Assembly (NCBI RefSeq): GCF_954871325.1
Contig: NC_088777.1
Location: 7,851,366-7,915,365 of the forward strand
Length of the DNA: 64,000 bases
Source of the DNA: Gordionus sp. m RMFG-2023
Taxonomy: Eukaryota > Nematomorpha > Gordioida > Chordodea > Parachordodidae
Direction: 5' to 3'
The stretch's first letter is position 1, and every line of letters begins with the position of its first letter. Both the position numbers and the translations under genes were made by a program. Shown piece after piece: positions 24,951-37,054 of the stretch. The notes beneath the pieces are model-generated. The model was not told the origin of the DNA and ran no database searches. It saw only the letters and a program-made list of their open reading frames with translations.

Positions 24951-24958
24951 GTTTAAAC

Positions 24959-25617
24959 CTTATTTTAATAAATTATAACGCGAGTTTCAGGTTTTTGAAC
25001 AATTTTTTTTTGAAACATTAATTTATAAGAACTAATTAGGATCATACAATTTTCCGGAGCGCATTCCTAAAATCATTTTATTAATTCTCATAATATATAT
25101 CCGTTTTATTACATCTGGGTATTAATCTAGCATGACACTCTCTAAAAGACTAACATTTTTGCATATTAATATGAATATGTATAACAAAATTATCCATTGA
25201 AATCGTAAACTTTTATCATCATATTATATTATAAAAGAAGAAAATTATTCAAAATAATATTTAAAAAAATGATTAAAAAAAAGTCTAAAAGATAGAGCAT
25301 TGAGCAAAGATAAACATGGAAAATAATGAAATTCTTTTTTTTAAAAAAAAAAAGAATAATAAAAATTGAGAAGAATTTTTTTTAAAAAAAAATGAAAAAA
25401 TTTGATAAAATAGAAAAAGAAGATAGCAAAAATTTAGAAAAAGTATGCTATAATCGTTTCTATGATGATACTTTGTTTGAAATGATATGACATATATTTT
25501 TTAAAAACTTTATGATACTTTGCAAGGTAAAATGCTAAATAATCGAAAAGGTTAAATATTATATTTACACATATTTTGATAAACATTATTTGTTAATAAA
25601 TATATAAGGGTATATTA
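24959..25617. other. AT-rich gene-free stretch
   Basis: Long A runs around 25260-25440; nothing else supported. Confidence 0.5.
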
Positions 25618-26029
25618 GATTGCCTCCAAATTTGTCCTCTTTTCCACATTGCATGAGGATTCAGGGGTTTGCATCGTTGATTCCACTCCCTGGTGAAATA
25701 GTGAAGACCAAAAATTTTGTCAAAAAATCTTTCTATATACCTGAAAACGTTACTTTGCTCATGTTTCGAGCTACTCTGGCTTATCAAATAAAAGGTGAAC
25801 GAACTTACCAAAAGCGGAATTTGATAGACGAAAAATTTATTTATGATACGAATATAGCATTCCTTGGATCTGATGTTTATTCCCGTTTCCAGAAAGTGAA
25901 TGAGAGGATAAAACTTGGATTGGTACAGAGCAATGATGATGGATGTGGTCACAATACATGACGATGTATTTAATGATTTGAAAAGTATGGTAGAATCAGA
26001 ACCATATATGCAAACTGTCACGATTTGAT
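25618..26029 (+). pseudogene. Unrecognised coding-like block, possibly a 3' exon of a host gene
   Basis: From an ATATTAG/A acceptor-like site at 25619, a frame runs 114 codons with balanced composition: PHCMRIQGFASLIPLPGE, VKKSFYIPENVTLLMFRATL, YQIKGERTYQKRN, LGSDVYSRFQKVNERIKLGL. A second frame offset by one base then carries MDVVTIHDDVFNDLKSMVES to a TGA at about 26027, and an AATAAA lies near 26093. This pattern suggests a coding sequence with one frame change near 25930, or an exon boundary there. The opposite strand is also open for 142 codons but is Phe/Ile/Ser-rich and less protein-like. I do not recognise the family. Base composition is clearly less AT-rich than the flanks. Confidence 0.45.
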
Positions 26030-28689
26030 TTTGAAAATCTTTTACGATATTTTTTTTTTCTTAAACAAAAATATTTAATTTATTAATCAAGAATAAAACT
26101 GTATTATTATTATATATAAATTAAACAAGGAATAGGAAAATAAAATCTCTGTCTAAAGATTTAATAAGTGCCACTTACATCTAAGTCCAAATCTTTTTTT
26201 TTGGTTAAAATTATAAAATAGTCACCAATGTTTTTTGGAAAGATGAATTTATAAAATATATATTTGATCTCACCACATGTTTTAATACAAACTGACCCTG
26301 ATTCATAATTTAAAATAAGCAAGATACATTTGCACAGAAGATTACAAAACAAAAAAACAATCACTTAGGTTACTAATTAATTATTTTCTCTGATAAATAT
26401 AATCGGGTAATGGTTAAAATACAGGTCATCTATGGAATTTTACGTTAGACTAAATATAACCGAATTATACAAAAATTTAAATCCCATCACTTCTTGGTAA
26501 ATCCTTACAAGCGACTTTGAGTTTGATATTGCAGAAAGAATACACCTTAAGTTGATATTAAGGATAAAGTCTGGCGGGCACACCTGAAATCTAAAAATAA
26601 TATATGGCACTTTTTACCTTTTTAAAAATATTAAAGGATGATAATAGTATTGTCCGCTGAGAATTATCAAATTTCTTGTCTGAGAATAATTTTTTATTAA
26701 AATAAAATGAAGTAAATTAATGATCATATATTGCCTCAAAATCGGCCTTATATATTCTACAATAAAATAAAATAATACAGCTCATCCTGAATCTTACAAA
26801 TTATGCAATTCAAAGTCAAATGCTTACGCCGTTGTTACACGGCCAAATTATTACGTATTAAAAAAAACACTAATAAATTGCAACAAAATAAAAAACAACA
26901 ACTCCAATTATAATAAATAGAATTTAAAAAATTTGTTTTAAAAAATTTTGTATTAAAAATACACTATATATTATAATTATATGATAAAGTAATATTATAT
27001 GAATTCGTAAAATTTTAATATATATTACATTTATTTGGCCATGTCTAACCAACGGTCCATTTTTCTTTTCTGTAATCATAGGTATTCTAAATCGTAAAAT
27101 ATATTGAATTGCAGGAAATTAAAAATTTGGTTTCCTTCCAAAACAAAATAAAAAAAAGTTATTTGATGAAATTGGCAGAAAACATTGATATTATATCCTG
27201 CTCACAGTTAATAAAATTTTATCGAATTGATTATAGATTTAACAGATTTATTTCTAAAAAAAGGATTTCAGATAAATAGAAACACAGTATATATAACTAA
27301 TGTCGTAGCGAGCAGGATATAGAATCCGTGGGATTTGAAATCTCCCAATATAAAATAATTTACTGAGGGCGATTTTAAAAATTAAATTAGACGAGATGGT
27401 ATTTCAACATGATGATAATGATTTAAAATTTATATCTCACATAATAAGTCTACAACATGCTTTACAGCCAATGCCTAGTTAATATGGAATTGCATCCGCG
27501 TTAATTGTAATAAATACGCCATAATGTTTTTATGCTAATTATATTTGCAATAATGCACTTACTCGCAGTAATTTCATTTACAATTACCTTAATGACTTTG
27601 TGTATTTGTACTAATCAAATTTTTGTATTCAATGGTAAAATGAGAGCTCTTACCTGGATAATCATGGAATAGATCAAATGGAGAATTTAAGTAGGAAGGG
27701 AAAAGAAGAAGAAAGAATTCATTATATTTATTATTATTAGTTGTGTTTTGCATCTCATATGATTGAAGTTAATTTTCGAGGGGGGGGGGGGTAGGGCTTG
27801 CTATATTATGATTTTTATTTACTTTTCTTATATTTTTCTATAGTTAGTGTAATAATCTGAAAATAATACGTACATAGAAACAAAAAAATAACTAAACTAG
27901 GGGTGGATCACCCTAACCATAGAGCAATTTAATAAAAAAAATCAAATTCTATTATAATTTTATATCAACCATACTATATATGGTCACCTGTTTAATCTTA
28001 ACTTTCTTTCTTTCTACCAACGGAGATTATAAAGTAGGGAATTTTATACATTATATTTTACGATTATTCAGCTCTTATATGCTAAGATAATATAAAAATC
28101 TATAGACTAAAAATACTTAAAAATAAATTATACAGTAAATTATTTTGAATATTTGTCAGTCAAAAAGGGAAAGGACTCTTATTAAGGTTCAGTATAACAA
28201 TTCTGACTGATATTCAAAATTTTGCTGAAATTGTTCAAGAAAAATTAGCGAATAAAATAAAACAAAACAAAAAAATTTATTGAAATAGTTTTTAATTTTA
28301 AAAGAAATTCTTAAGGATAAATTCTTGCATCTTATTATTTTCTAAGGATGAAAATCTTTTACCTTTTTAATGGATAATTTAATCATTCGAAAAAATGTTC
28401 TCACCTAATTTATTAGTTATATTCTCGAATGATGGATACTATAAAATCGATTAATAATAATGCTTCAGCTTTTTCTGAAAGAGTATTTTTATATGATAGC
28501 TTTATTCATTCTAAGTTTGAGAATTTAAATGAGAACAGAAAACTAAAAGATAAGTTTATTTTTCTTGCATTTACATAATAGAAATCCTGTAAATTAAAAG
28601 GAAACATGTTAGATTTATTTAACAAATTTGTTTTTAATTATATTTTTATTCATTTTTCTTGTGACTCTTTATTAGATATTAATATAATA
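26030..28689. other. AT-rich gene-free stretch
   Basis: A G run of 12 bases lies at 27780-27791. GTCGTAGCGA phrases occur at 24196 and 27302. No coding frame or element end is supported. The left end of the hAT element that follows should lie near the end of this stretch but was not found. Confidence 0.45.
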
Positions 28690-28734
28690 TATGATTAATA
28701 TAAATAATTATTATATATCATTAATAAAATAATA

Positions 28735-28883
28735 TAATATATGATTAAAAGTAACAAAATATTTTCAAAATTTTGGTCATTAAGACATCCTCGTTTATCT
28801 GTAAAAACATTTTTAGCTATATTAAAAAGTCTTTCAACAGGGGCGCTGGAAGGGATCGTGGTGTTATATTTAATGAATAACAT
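28735..28883 (-). pseudogene. hAT transposase C-terminal dimerisation domain
   Basis: Reads NTTIPSSAPVERLFNIAKN then VFTDKRGCLNDQNFENILLL. The PSSAxxERLF core followed by a DKR...L pattern is diagnostic of the hAT C-terminal domain, which holds the transposase dimer together and carries the last catalytic Glu region. The frame is open for about 60 codons and ends in AT-rich sequence. Confidence 0.85.
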
Positions 28884-29329
28884 ATTTATATCAGGATATT
28901 GTTTAAAAATACTAAAATCTCGTCATTCATTTTTGAAAAAACTATATAAAATTTTGATTATCAGAATTTAAATCATTAACAATCATATCTCCTGCTGTGG
29001 GATACTGAAAAAAATCGGATATTAAATTATTGGTTTTTTTTCACAGGTTTATGATTCTGATCCAAAATCCTGAGCATTAGTATAAAGATCTGAGAATGAT
29101 ATTGATGCAAGTGTTTCTTCATCTTCCAGATCATCAATGGATTCATTAATATTTTCAATTGGCTTGAAAACTCTATCATAAATAAGTAATATTATGTTTA
29201 TATTTATATAAAATAAACCTAAAAGACTTAATAAAGTTTTGGCATTATTAGTAATGGTCTTTGAGATTTTATTTTGTATGCAATAATCCTTTGCTATATC
29301 TTGTAAGTTTTTGATATTTTATCATATGT

Positions 29330-29705
29330 ATGACTACCAGTCATTCTTTTACAAGCCAACGCTACATTTTTTCTTTCCAAACTTGTTGGATCTATATAGT
29401 GTGCAGTGACTCCTATGTATGAACTAAAAATTAACATTTCTTAAAACTGCTCAAATAATTTGTTTGTAATTAAATTATTATACAAATTTAAATGTTAGCT
29501 ATACCGGCGATAGGCACTCCAACAATCTGCTGTTGTACAAATTAACGATGGTTTTATTAGACTTTTAATGATTTCTTTCTTTTCATTCTCTGGGAGATTC
29601 TAGAAATCACTGTCTATCGGCAAATTATATTTTTTTTGTGGAGCTAATGTTTTGGAAGGATTTTCAACAATTGAAAATGGCTGAATGCTATCTATAATAA
29701 AATCA
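29330..29705 (-). pseudogene. hAT transposase middle region, broken
   Basis: Pieces in order are FIIDSIQPFSIVENPSK (about 29700-29650), TTADCWSA (about 29540-29515), then GVTAHYIDPTSLERKNVAL and ACKRMTGSHTYDKI (about 29420-29320). The TADxW, GVTAHxID and ERKxxxLAC..GSHTYD phrases are typical of ZBED/hAT transposases. The frame changes several times. Together with the BED finger and the C-terminal domain, this outlines nearly a full gene. Confidence 0.8.
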
Positions 29706-29707
29706 GT

Positions 29708-29830
29708 CAGTGGCGTCGCTAGGAGGGGGCGCAGGGGCTCGAGCCCCCTGAAAAATTTGAATAGCCTCCTGAAGCAAACATTTTTTTTAATGGCTCCTTA
29801 ATATCTCCTGAAACTAAAAATAAATTTTTA
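29708..29830. mobile_element. End of a second hAT-like element (CAGTGGCGTCGCTAGG)
   Basis: CAGTGGCGTCGCTAGG followed by GGGGGC and a perfect 14-bp palindrome GGGGCTCGAGCCCC (29734-29747). This terminus is common among hAT elements. It lies inside the older hAT copy, between its middle and N-terminal coding parts, so it is a nested insertion. The opposite end was not found. Confidence 0.6.
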
Positions 29831-30329
29831 ATTTTGATTGGTCGTTTTCTTCTCCAAGAATTGTAGATTTGGTTAGGCCTATAAATTTTTCATTATTAGT
29901 CCATTCTATAAAACATTGTCTAAAAATGGTAACAGAGTGTTATATTAGTTTCTTGACCTTTTGTCAATGTAAGTTGCTAATTTTATAATATGTAGTTTTT
30001 AAAAACCATTATCATTTGAGGCATATGTATGAATTAATTAACCTTTTTTTATCACTTGTAATTCTTTAGACGCAATTTTTTTTTATATCAGCAGTCTAAA
30101 ATATTTTATACTGTAATAAATAGATTTTGTATTAAAAAATAATATTTTTAGAAATGTCTTATATTGTTTTAATTTTGTTTGGGTTAAAGTCTGAGGTCTC
30201 TTGGAAAAAAAATCAATGGACATGAGCCTAGTCCAATAATAGATTTTTTCTCCTTCCTCTTTTTTATTTGGATTAAGAGTGTTTGATGTTTTCTCTTAAA
30301 ATTTAAAATTGTAAACATTTATTTAGTAT

Positions 30330-30575
30330 CTATACCCTTAAATGTTTTACAATTTTGCAAGTTGAGGTAATGCTAACTGAAATTTGCATATTTTTTGGTA
30401 GACATGGCAAACATTTTAATAACAGAGATTTGTTTTCTTTATTTTGAGATATTATTTTAAAATAGGGTTTATAAATTGGCCATGGAACAATGTCGTCATT
30501 TTCGTCATCTATATTAATCTTAAAAATTAATATAATAAAATAAAATACCAATTCCATTGCAATTAAAAATGGCAA
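30330..30575 (-). pseudogene. hAT transposase N-terminus with BED zinc finger
   Basis: An 82-codon open frame with an acidic segment INIDDENDD, then WPIYKPYFKII and LLLKCLPCLPKNMQ, followed by SVSITSTCKIVKHLRV. The CxxC...(C/H)...H spacing fits a BED finger, the DNA-binding head of hAT transposases, which recognises the subterminal repeats. The annotated ATG may not be the true start. Confidence 0.7.
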
Positions 30576-30906
30576 ATTCCTTGAGATGGATTGTAATATC
30601 AGAATTTGCTTGCTATTGATAACTCGGACATAATATTTAATTAATATTTATATATCCTTTTTTATATATAAGTTTTAATATTTTACATATATAACTATTT
30701 ATGAAATAAAATAAATTTTACATTCAATTATTTTTATTTATAATATAAAAAAGGGTTAAATAGAAGTATATCAAAATGTATCTTAAAAAATATCTGAAAA
30801 CAGATACAGATACCTCTAAAATAATATCTAGATACAGATACTTTTATCAAAAATATATCTAGATACAGATACCACATTTTAATATCTAGATACTTTAACA
30901 ACCCTG

Positions 30907-31389
30907 CTGATTAAGTATACTATATTACTAGTTTAAAAAACGGTATGACTAAATACTGTCTTGCTAAAAAGCAATTAATCATAATCAATCATAATTTGAT
31001 GATATAATATCTTTTAAAAAAAAATTTTTCAAAAACATTTTTTTTATTTTACATAAATCAATTTTTAATTAATTAAAAAATTGATATTATCAAATAATTT
31101 AAAATTCTATTTTTACTTAATATTTTTGGAAAAAAATTTTATTTACAAGCTTATTACAAATTAGATTTTATTTTTCAATTACAAAATTTAACAAATTTAT
31201 ATCCATAAGAGGGCGTTAAATACATAAATATGAAAATATATTCTTAGGAAACCAGAATAAATATTGGATAGCGCTTTTTTTGTATTTGGGTGTAAATACA
31301 TGTGAAAAACCTAAAAAAAATTTAAAAAATACAGGTTTCTTTGAGATTTAATTAATGAGTAGGTTCAGAAGCGAAAAATAGTAGAAAGT
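30907..31389. other. AT-rich spacer with an isolated satellite fragment
   Basis: GACTAAATACTGTCTTGCT at 30948-30966 is the same phrase as in the satellite units that begin about 440 bp downstream. Nothing else is supported. Confidence 0.5.
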
Positions 31390-32430
31390 TTGTAAGAAAC
31401 ATATTGCTGGCGTTATTGATCAAAATCTCTTCATTTTTGGTTTATACGTGTATATTTAGGTGTTAAACATTATCCTAAAAAATATTTTAAAAATATTATG
31501 ATTTGACCGAATGCCGGGCTTAAAACCGACCAATTACTAAATATTTGATCGACCAAATTTGGTGTTATTATTATTTGGAAAATAATCATTTTTAGTTTAT
31601 TTATCTATAAATACGTGCAAATATTTATCCCAAAAAATATTTTAAAAATATCGTGATTTGACAGAAAGCCGATTTGAAACCGGCCCAATGACTAAATACT
31701 GTCTTGCTGGCGTTATACATGGAAAATTCTTTATTTTTGGTTTATACGTGAACAATAACGTGTTAAGCATTATCCTAATTAATTTTTTGAAAATATTATG
31801 ATTTGACCGAATGGCGAGCTCAAAACCGACAACTAACTAAATATTCGATCTACCAAATTTGGTAGTAATATTATTTGGAAGATGTTCATTTTTGGTTAAT
31901 TTATCTATAAATACGTGCAAATCATTATCCCAAAAAATATTTTAAAAATATCGCGATTTGACCGATAACCGATTTGAAACCGAAATACTGTCTTGCTGGC
32001 GTTATACATAGTAAATCTCTTCATTTTTGGTTTATACGGGTATATTTAGGTGTTAAACATTATCCTAAAAAATATTTTGAAAATATTATGATTTGACCGA
32101 ATGCCGAGCTTATAACCGACCAATTACTAAATATTCGATCAACCAAATTTGGTGTTAATATTATTTGGAAAATAATAATTTTTGGTTTATTTATCTATAA
32201 ATACGTGCAAATCATTATTCCAAAAAATATTTTATAAATATCGTGATTTGACAGAAAACTGATTTGAAACCGGCCCAATGACTAAATACTGTCTTGCTAG
32301 CGTTATACATAAAAAATTCTTCATTTTTGGTTTATACGTGAACAATAACGTGTTAAGCATTATCCTATTTAATTTTTTGAAAATATTATGATTTGACCGA
32401 ATGGCGAGCTCAAAACCGACAACTAACTAT
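31390..32430. repeat. Satellite array, unit about 300 bp made of two diverged halves
   Basis: The phrase CTTGCTGGCGTTATACAT (or variant) occurs near 31403, 31703, 31992 and 32293, spacing about 300, 289 and 301 bp. Each unit holds two diverged half-units of about 150 bp: one with GATTTGACCGAATGCCGAGC and AATATTCGATC, the other with GATTTGACAGAAAGCCGATT and ACTAAATACTGTC. There are about 3.4 units. The array ends in a partial unit near 32430. It has no coding content. Confidence 0.85.
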
Positions 32431-32795
32431 ATGCTAATCAGTCATTTCAAAATCCTCTTATATACCAGATCTGAATATTAACTTATCATAAGATTTTTAA
32501 TGAAATAGATAGATCTCCATGGTTAAGGAAAACATATAGATTGAGAAAAAATTTGTCAATGTTATACGTTATGAATGAAGCCCAAAAATCTCTAGACCCA
32601 AGCCTCAGACCTTGTTTGTAGTGACCGCAAAAATAGCACTACATAGCAAATCATGCTGTTTAAATTATAAAGTATGATCATTTAATTATACAGATGTACC
32701 ATTGATGTAACAAGAGAGAGGGGAATGGGAATCCTCCATCATAAATTTTTTAATTTTCGTAAATATTCTTCATAAATTTTTTATAAATATGTATG

Positions 32796-33182
32796 TGTAA
32801 CATTTTGAGGAAATTAGAAGGATTGAGAGATTAGAACCGTTGTCAGGTAAAGAAAGGTTAAAACTAAAATGATACTAAATCTTTATTAAATAATAAGATA
32901 AAAACATAATCAAAATAAATTAATATAAATTAAAATTAAAAATTAAAGATTAAAAAAATTAAATTCGGAAAATCATAATTTAATAATTTCTTTTTCGCAT
33001 CATAATCTCTCCAATATATATCCTTTTTCTTTAATCAACATTTGCATAGTCTCAATTTGTACCGAGATTTAATTCTTTTTCTTGAGTAGATTTGAATATC
33101 TGGATAATTTTGTTTAAAAATAATTTGCCTGTCTGGCGTTTTTCTTAATCAAGTAAATTTGCATGTTACCACAATTACTACA
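32796..33182 (-). repeat. LTR, left copy
   Basis: Starts TGTAACATTTTGAGG and ends with TTACTACA. It matches the other two LTRs over its first 200 bp and is shorter and different in its last part. Confidence 0.75.
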
Positions 33183-34081
33183 CCTTCCACTTAGATTAGA
33201 CCCCCATTCTGCGAAAGACCAATAGTCGTGCATGTATTCGATTACTTCTTCTCACCGGTAGATTCTGTTTCTTGCCTTCGTCTGGTATTGATTGCATGCT
33301 TTTAAACGATTACCGATTGCTAGTCCATGATTATCGATACTCCATCTTAAATTCTCCTGTTAAATTATTTTAATCTTTTGCTTGTTTCTAACGTTCTTCT
33401 CTTGTAACTAATGATAGTGCTTTAATTCGGTCAACGATAGGCAATGATTGGTCTGCGATTAACGATTGTTTTCACGACTTCTTGTTTCTAAGATCATCGA
33501 TTTTTTATCTTATACTAAAGTTTTGATAAGCAATTTGCGATAATTTGTCAACTATTAACGCATCCTGGTCTTGAGCCTTTGTTCTCCCTAGTCGCTTGTC
33601 AAGATATCCACGTTGCCTTAAGATCCCTTATACGATAATGATTTCTTGTATCTTTTGATCCAAAATAAAAATCCGATCTCTAATTGAGCTAGATTGCGGC
33701 ATAAATTTTCTAATGACGAAAAGCCGTTTCTCTTTATAAAAATTTTGGTTAATCAACAACCTGATATTTTGCTAAATATTATCAACTTAAATAACAGTTA
33801 AACGTGCATCCTTAAAACTTTATAACGAATTTCTTTTAGCTACATTGATCACTTGTACGTATAACGATCTCTTGTGCCTAATTCTTTTTAGCTAAATGAC
33901 TAATTCTATTCTTTTCCGAAATACGAACATTAATATTGATACCATTGTTTTATTGCTCTCATTCTTTGTCTTGTCGATAGTCATTTCATACATCCCCTTC
34001 CCCTTTATTTAGAATCTCTTTTCAGAGTTAATTAGACTGAATTATTGTAAAGGTCCGGTCTCCTCCTCTCTCCAACACCAA

Positions 34082-34577
34082 TGTAACATTTACGCAGAAT
34101 TTAGAAGGATTGAGAGATTAGAACCGTTGTCTGGTAAAGAAGGGTTAAAACTAAAATAATACTAAATATTTATTAAATAATAAGATAAAAACATAATCAA
34201 AATAAATTAATATAAATTAAAATTAAAGATTAAAAAAATTAAATTCGTAAAATCATAATTTAATCCTTTATTCAAAATTATAACATTATCAATTTAACAA
34301 AATTATAAAAGTAAAAATAAAAAATACAAAAAAGTTAATAATTATAAAAGATCATTTTGTAAAGTAAAAATTGGCCTTTTTATACTCTTTTCAATCTTCT
34401 TTATAACTAATATTCATAACTATTCAAATATATTTTATCACGCGTTATAATAATAAATCCAAAAGAATTCTTTATGCAAATTAAATAACAAATTTAACGA
34501 AGCTAAAATATACCACAAAATCCAACAGAATCATTTATGCAAATTAAATATAAAGTACGAATCTAAAACTTACAACA
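34082..34577 (-). repeat. LTR, middle copy (496 bp)
   Basis: TGTAACATTTACG start and CTTACAACA end; nearly identical to the right copy. Confidence 0.9.
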
Positions 34578-35373
34578 CCTCCCTACTTAAATTAGACCCA
34601 ACATTCTGCGAATACTCTATCTTCTTTCGATCTCGACTCAATCTTCTTAATCTTTGCTGTCTTCTAAGTTCTAACGAAGGCTGACTCTTGTCTAGTATTC
34701 TTAGTTTCGAACGACCGTTTGTATCCGATTGTCACTTGAAATTTTTGAATTTTGTCACCCTGTGAAACGATCAGCTTTTTATCTCTGTAAGCCACTGACG
34801 AACTTGATTTTTCCACTATCCACGATTGATGAACGATTATCGATGACATCCAGATCTTGACCACTTGTTCTACCTAGTTGCTTGTCAAGATATCCCCGTT
34901 GTTTTAAGATCTCTTATACGATAATGATCTCTTGTATCTTTTGATCCAAAATAAAAATCCGATCTCTAATTGAGCTCGATTGCGGCATAAATTTTCTAAT
35001 GACGAAAAGCCGTTTCTCTTTATGAAGATTTTGGTTAATCAACAACCCGATATTTTGTTAAATATTATCAACTTAAATAACAGTTAACCGTATATCTTTA
35101 ATAAAAATTTATAACGAATTTCTTTTAGCTACATCGATCACTTGTACGTATAACGATCTCTTGTGACGAATTCCTTTTAATTAAACGACTAATTCTATTC
35201 TTTTTCGAATTACGACCATTGATATTAACACTATGTTTCATTGACCTCATTCTTTGTCTTTGTGTCGATAGTCATTTCATACATCCCCTTCCCCCTTTAT
35301 TTAGAATCTCTTTTCAGAGTTAATTAGACTGAATTATTGTAAAGTTCCGGTCTCCTCCGCTCTCCAACGCCAA

Positions 35374-35870
35374 TGTAACATTTACGAAGAATTTAGAAGG
35401 ATTGGGGGATTATAACCGTTGTCAAATAAAGAAAGGTTAAAACTAAAATGATACTAAATCTTTATTAAATAATAAGATAAAAATAAAATCAAAATAAATT
35501 AATATAAATTAAAATTAAAGATTATAAAAATTAAGTTCGTAAAATCATAATTTAATGCTTTATTCAAAATTATAACATTATCAAATTAACAAAATTATAA
35601 AAGTAAAAATAAAAAATACAAAAAAGTTAATAATTATAAAAAGATCATTTTGTATAGTAAAAATTGGCCTTTTTATACTCTTTTCAATCTTCTTTATAAC
35701 TAATATTCATAACTATTCAAATATATTTTATCACGCGTTATAATAATAAATCCAAAAGAATTCTTTATGCAAATTAAATAACAAATTTAACGAAGCTAAA
35801 ATATACCACAAAATCCAACAGAATCATTTATGCAAATTAAATATAAAGTACGAATCTAAAACTTACAACA
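35374..35870 (-). repeat. LTR, right copy (497 bp)
   Basis: TGTAACATTTACG start and CTTACAACA end, directly followed by the GTATG target duplication. Confidence 0.9.
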
Positions 35871-35976
35871 GTATGCTTGGCCAAAATTATTTAAAAAAGG
35901 GACTGGTAAAATGGGTAGTATAAATAACACACACAAGAGTCTCTTCCCCTAACAATAATCCTGTATATGTCAGCTA

Positions 35977-36821
35977 TAGAGGTCTGCAAAGTAATTTTTT
36001 CACAGTCAGAGCCCGAATTTAAAGTTTTAACCAGACCCGTACTCGATTAAATTTTTTTAAAATTTGAATGGGAATATTATAATAACCAAAAAACAATTTA
36101 ATGCCTTAAATGAAAATTTATTTGACCGCCATAATATAATCATTACTTACATTAAGTTGTATTTTATTTAAATTGAAAATATAAACCTTTATTCAGTTTA
36201 AATATTAAAAAGATGAAATAAAATCGAATATAAAAATTATAATGATTATATAAAAATAATGTGCAAATGAACATATTATAAAGTATCAATATCATTATCA
36301 ATAGTATCACAGTGAATAATTGTGATATATAAATAATAAGGACTCTACTTTGTCAGGTTTTAAACAAGTCCTCCTATCAAAGGCCCTACCAGCCGCTGAA
36401 AGCACTCTTTCACTACTAGCCGAGGAAGCAGGGACAGGCAGGAATTTAAGAGCCAAAATACTTCAATTGGGAAAGTTGTTTTGATGTCTTCCACCAATTT
36501 AAGATTTGGTAAATTATTATTGTAAATTTGAGGCTATTTAATTAAATTGTATATAGAATATGTTGTAAATTATGTAAAACTACAAAAATATGATAACAAA
36601 ATAGTTTGTTAAAGGATGTTTAGTAAAATAATAATTGAAAATGACATGTTATTCTGGTAGACATTTTAGATGAAATATGTTAGACATAAAATGACATGTT
36701 ATTTTAATTGACATTATGAATCAAGATGATTATTTAGGATAGTTATATGTCAGGCTTCAGGTCAGACACCTATTACAACTCAACCCGAAAATAAAAAGTC
36801 TTTTACCCGCGAAGACCTCTA
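35977..36821 (-). mobile_element. hAT element fossil with TAGAGGTCTGC ends
   Basis: Left end TAGAGGTCTGCAAAG and right end CGCGAAGACCTCTA form inverted ends over about 14 bp, with internal GAGCCCGAA / TTCGGGTT blocks. A hAT dimerisation domain is encoded on the minus strand (36355-36465). No target duplication could be confirmed. The copy is about 845 bp, too short for a full transposase, so it is internally deleted. Confidence 0.7.
36340..36465 (-). pseudogene. hAT transposase C-terminal domain fragment
   Basis: Reads LKFLPVPASSASSERVLSA then AGRAFDRRTCLKPDKVESLL, a textbook hAT C-terminal motif (PASSxxSERVxSxxG). The upstream frame is broken. It is the only coding part left in this element and differs in sequence from the 28735 and 59975 hAT copies, so it belongs to another hAT lineage. 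Confidence 0.88.
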
Positions 36822-37054
36822 GGCCACATATTATTTTGAGTCGCAAATTATTTATCATTTCATAAAATCAAAATATTCTAATTTATATTAATAATTACCT
36901 CCGACCTTGAAACATAAAGATGCTAATAAGAAGATTATTAAATAAGAACATTGATAAATTATAAAAATGTTTAAAATTAGTAAATTATATGATATGAATA
37001 GATTAAAAATGATGTTTAAATTTTTCGATCTTTAAAATAATTAAGATCATTTTA

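Larger units (their letters stand above)
28690..30906 (-). mobile_element. hAT transposon, decayed; transcribed-strand right end at 30906
   Basis: The right end reads TTTAACAACCCTG at 30894-30906 (inverse CAGGGTTGTTAAA), with subterminal copies of GTATCTAGATAT/GATACAGATA at 30795-30895, the usual hAT arrangement of repeated short motifs inside the ends. Transposase pieces in order on the minus strand are a BED-type finger (30330-30575), the middle domain (29330-29705) and the C-terminal dimerisation domain (28735-28883). A foreign element end (CAGTGGCGTCGCTAGG) interrupts it at 29708. The left terminus and target duplication were not identified. Confidence 0.75.
32796..35870 (-). mobile_element. 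LTR element fossil, LTR-internal-LTR-internal-LTR, TSD GTATG
   Basis: Three long repeats begin TGTAACA and end TACAACA or TACTACA in plus orientation, and they alternate with two related internal regions (about 900 and 800 bp). GTATG lies directly outside both ends (32791-32795 and 35871-35875), the 5-bp target duplication expected of an LTR element. On the minus strand the sequence after the first LTR begins TTGGTGTTGGAGAG, which suits a tRNA primer site, and a GGGAGG purine run precedes the next LTR, so the element is read on the minus strand. No gag or pol is present, so it is non-autonomous (TRIM-like) and cannot be assigned to Ty1 or Ty3 types. The two right LTRs are nearly identical, suggesting a young copy; the left one is more diverged. 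Confidence 0.88.

Noticed and set aside
25593-26021. 142-codon minus-strand frame
   Set aside because: Composition is Ile/Phe/Ser-rich and no start or splice context supports it; the plus strand of the same block reads more like a protein.
27780-27791. G-run as a G-quadruplex or regulatory site
   Set aside because: A single homopolymer with no other G tracts nearby; more likely slippage.
31390-32430. CRISPR-like array
   Set aside because: Units are about 300 bp with no short conserved repeat and unique spacers; this is satellite DNA in a eukaryotic context.
34664-34864. Minus-strand 66-codon frame inside the LTR element
   Set aside because: No gag, protease or RT similarity, and it is not shared by the other internal region.
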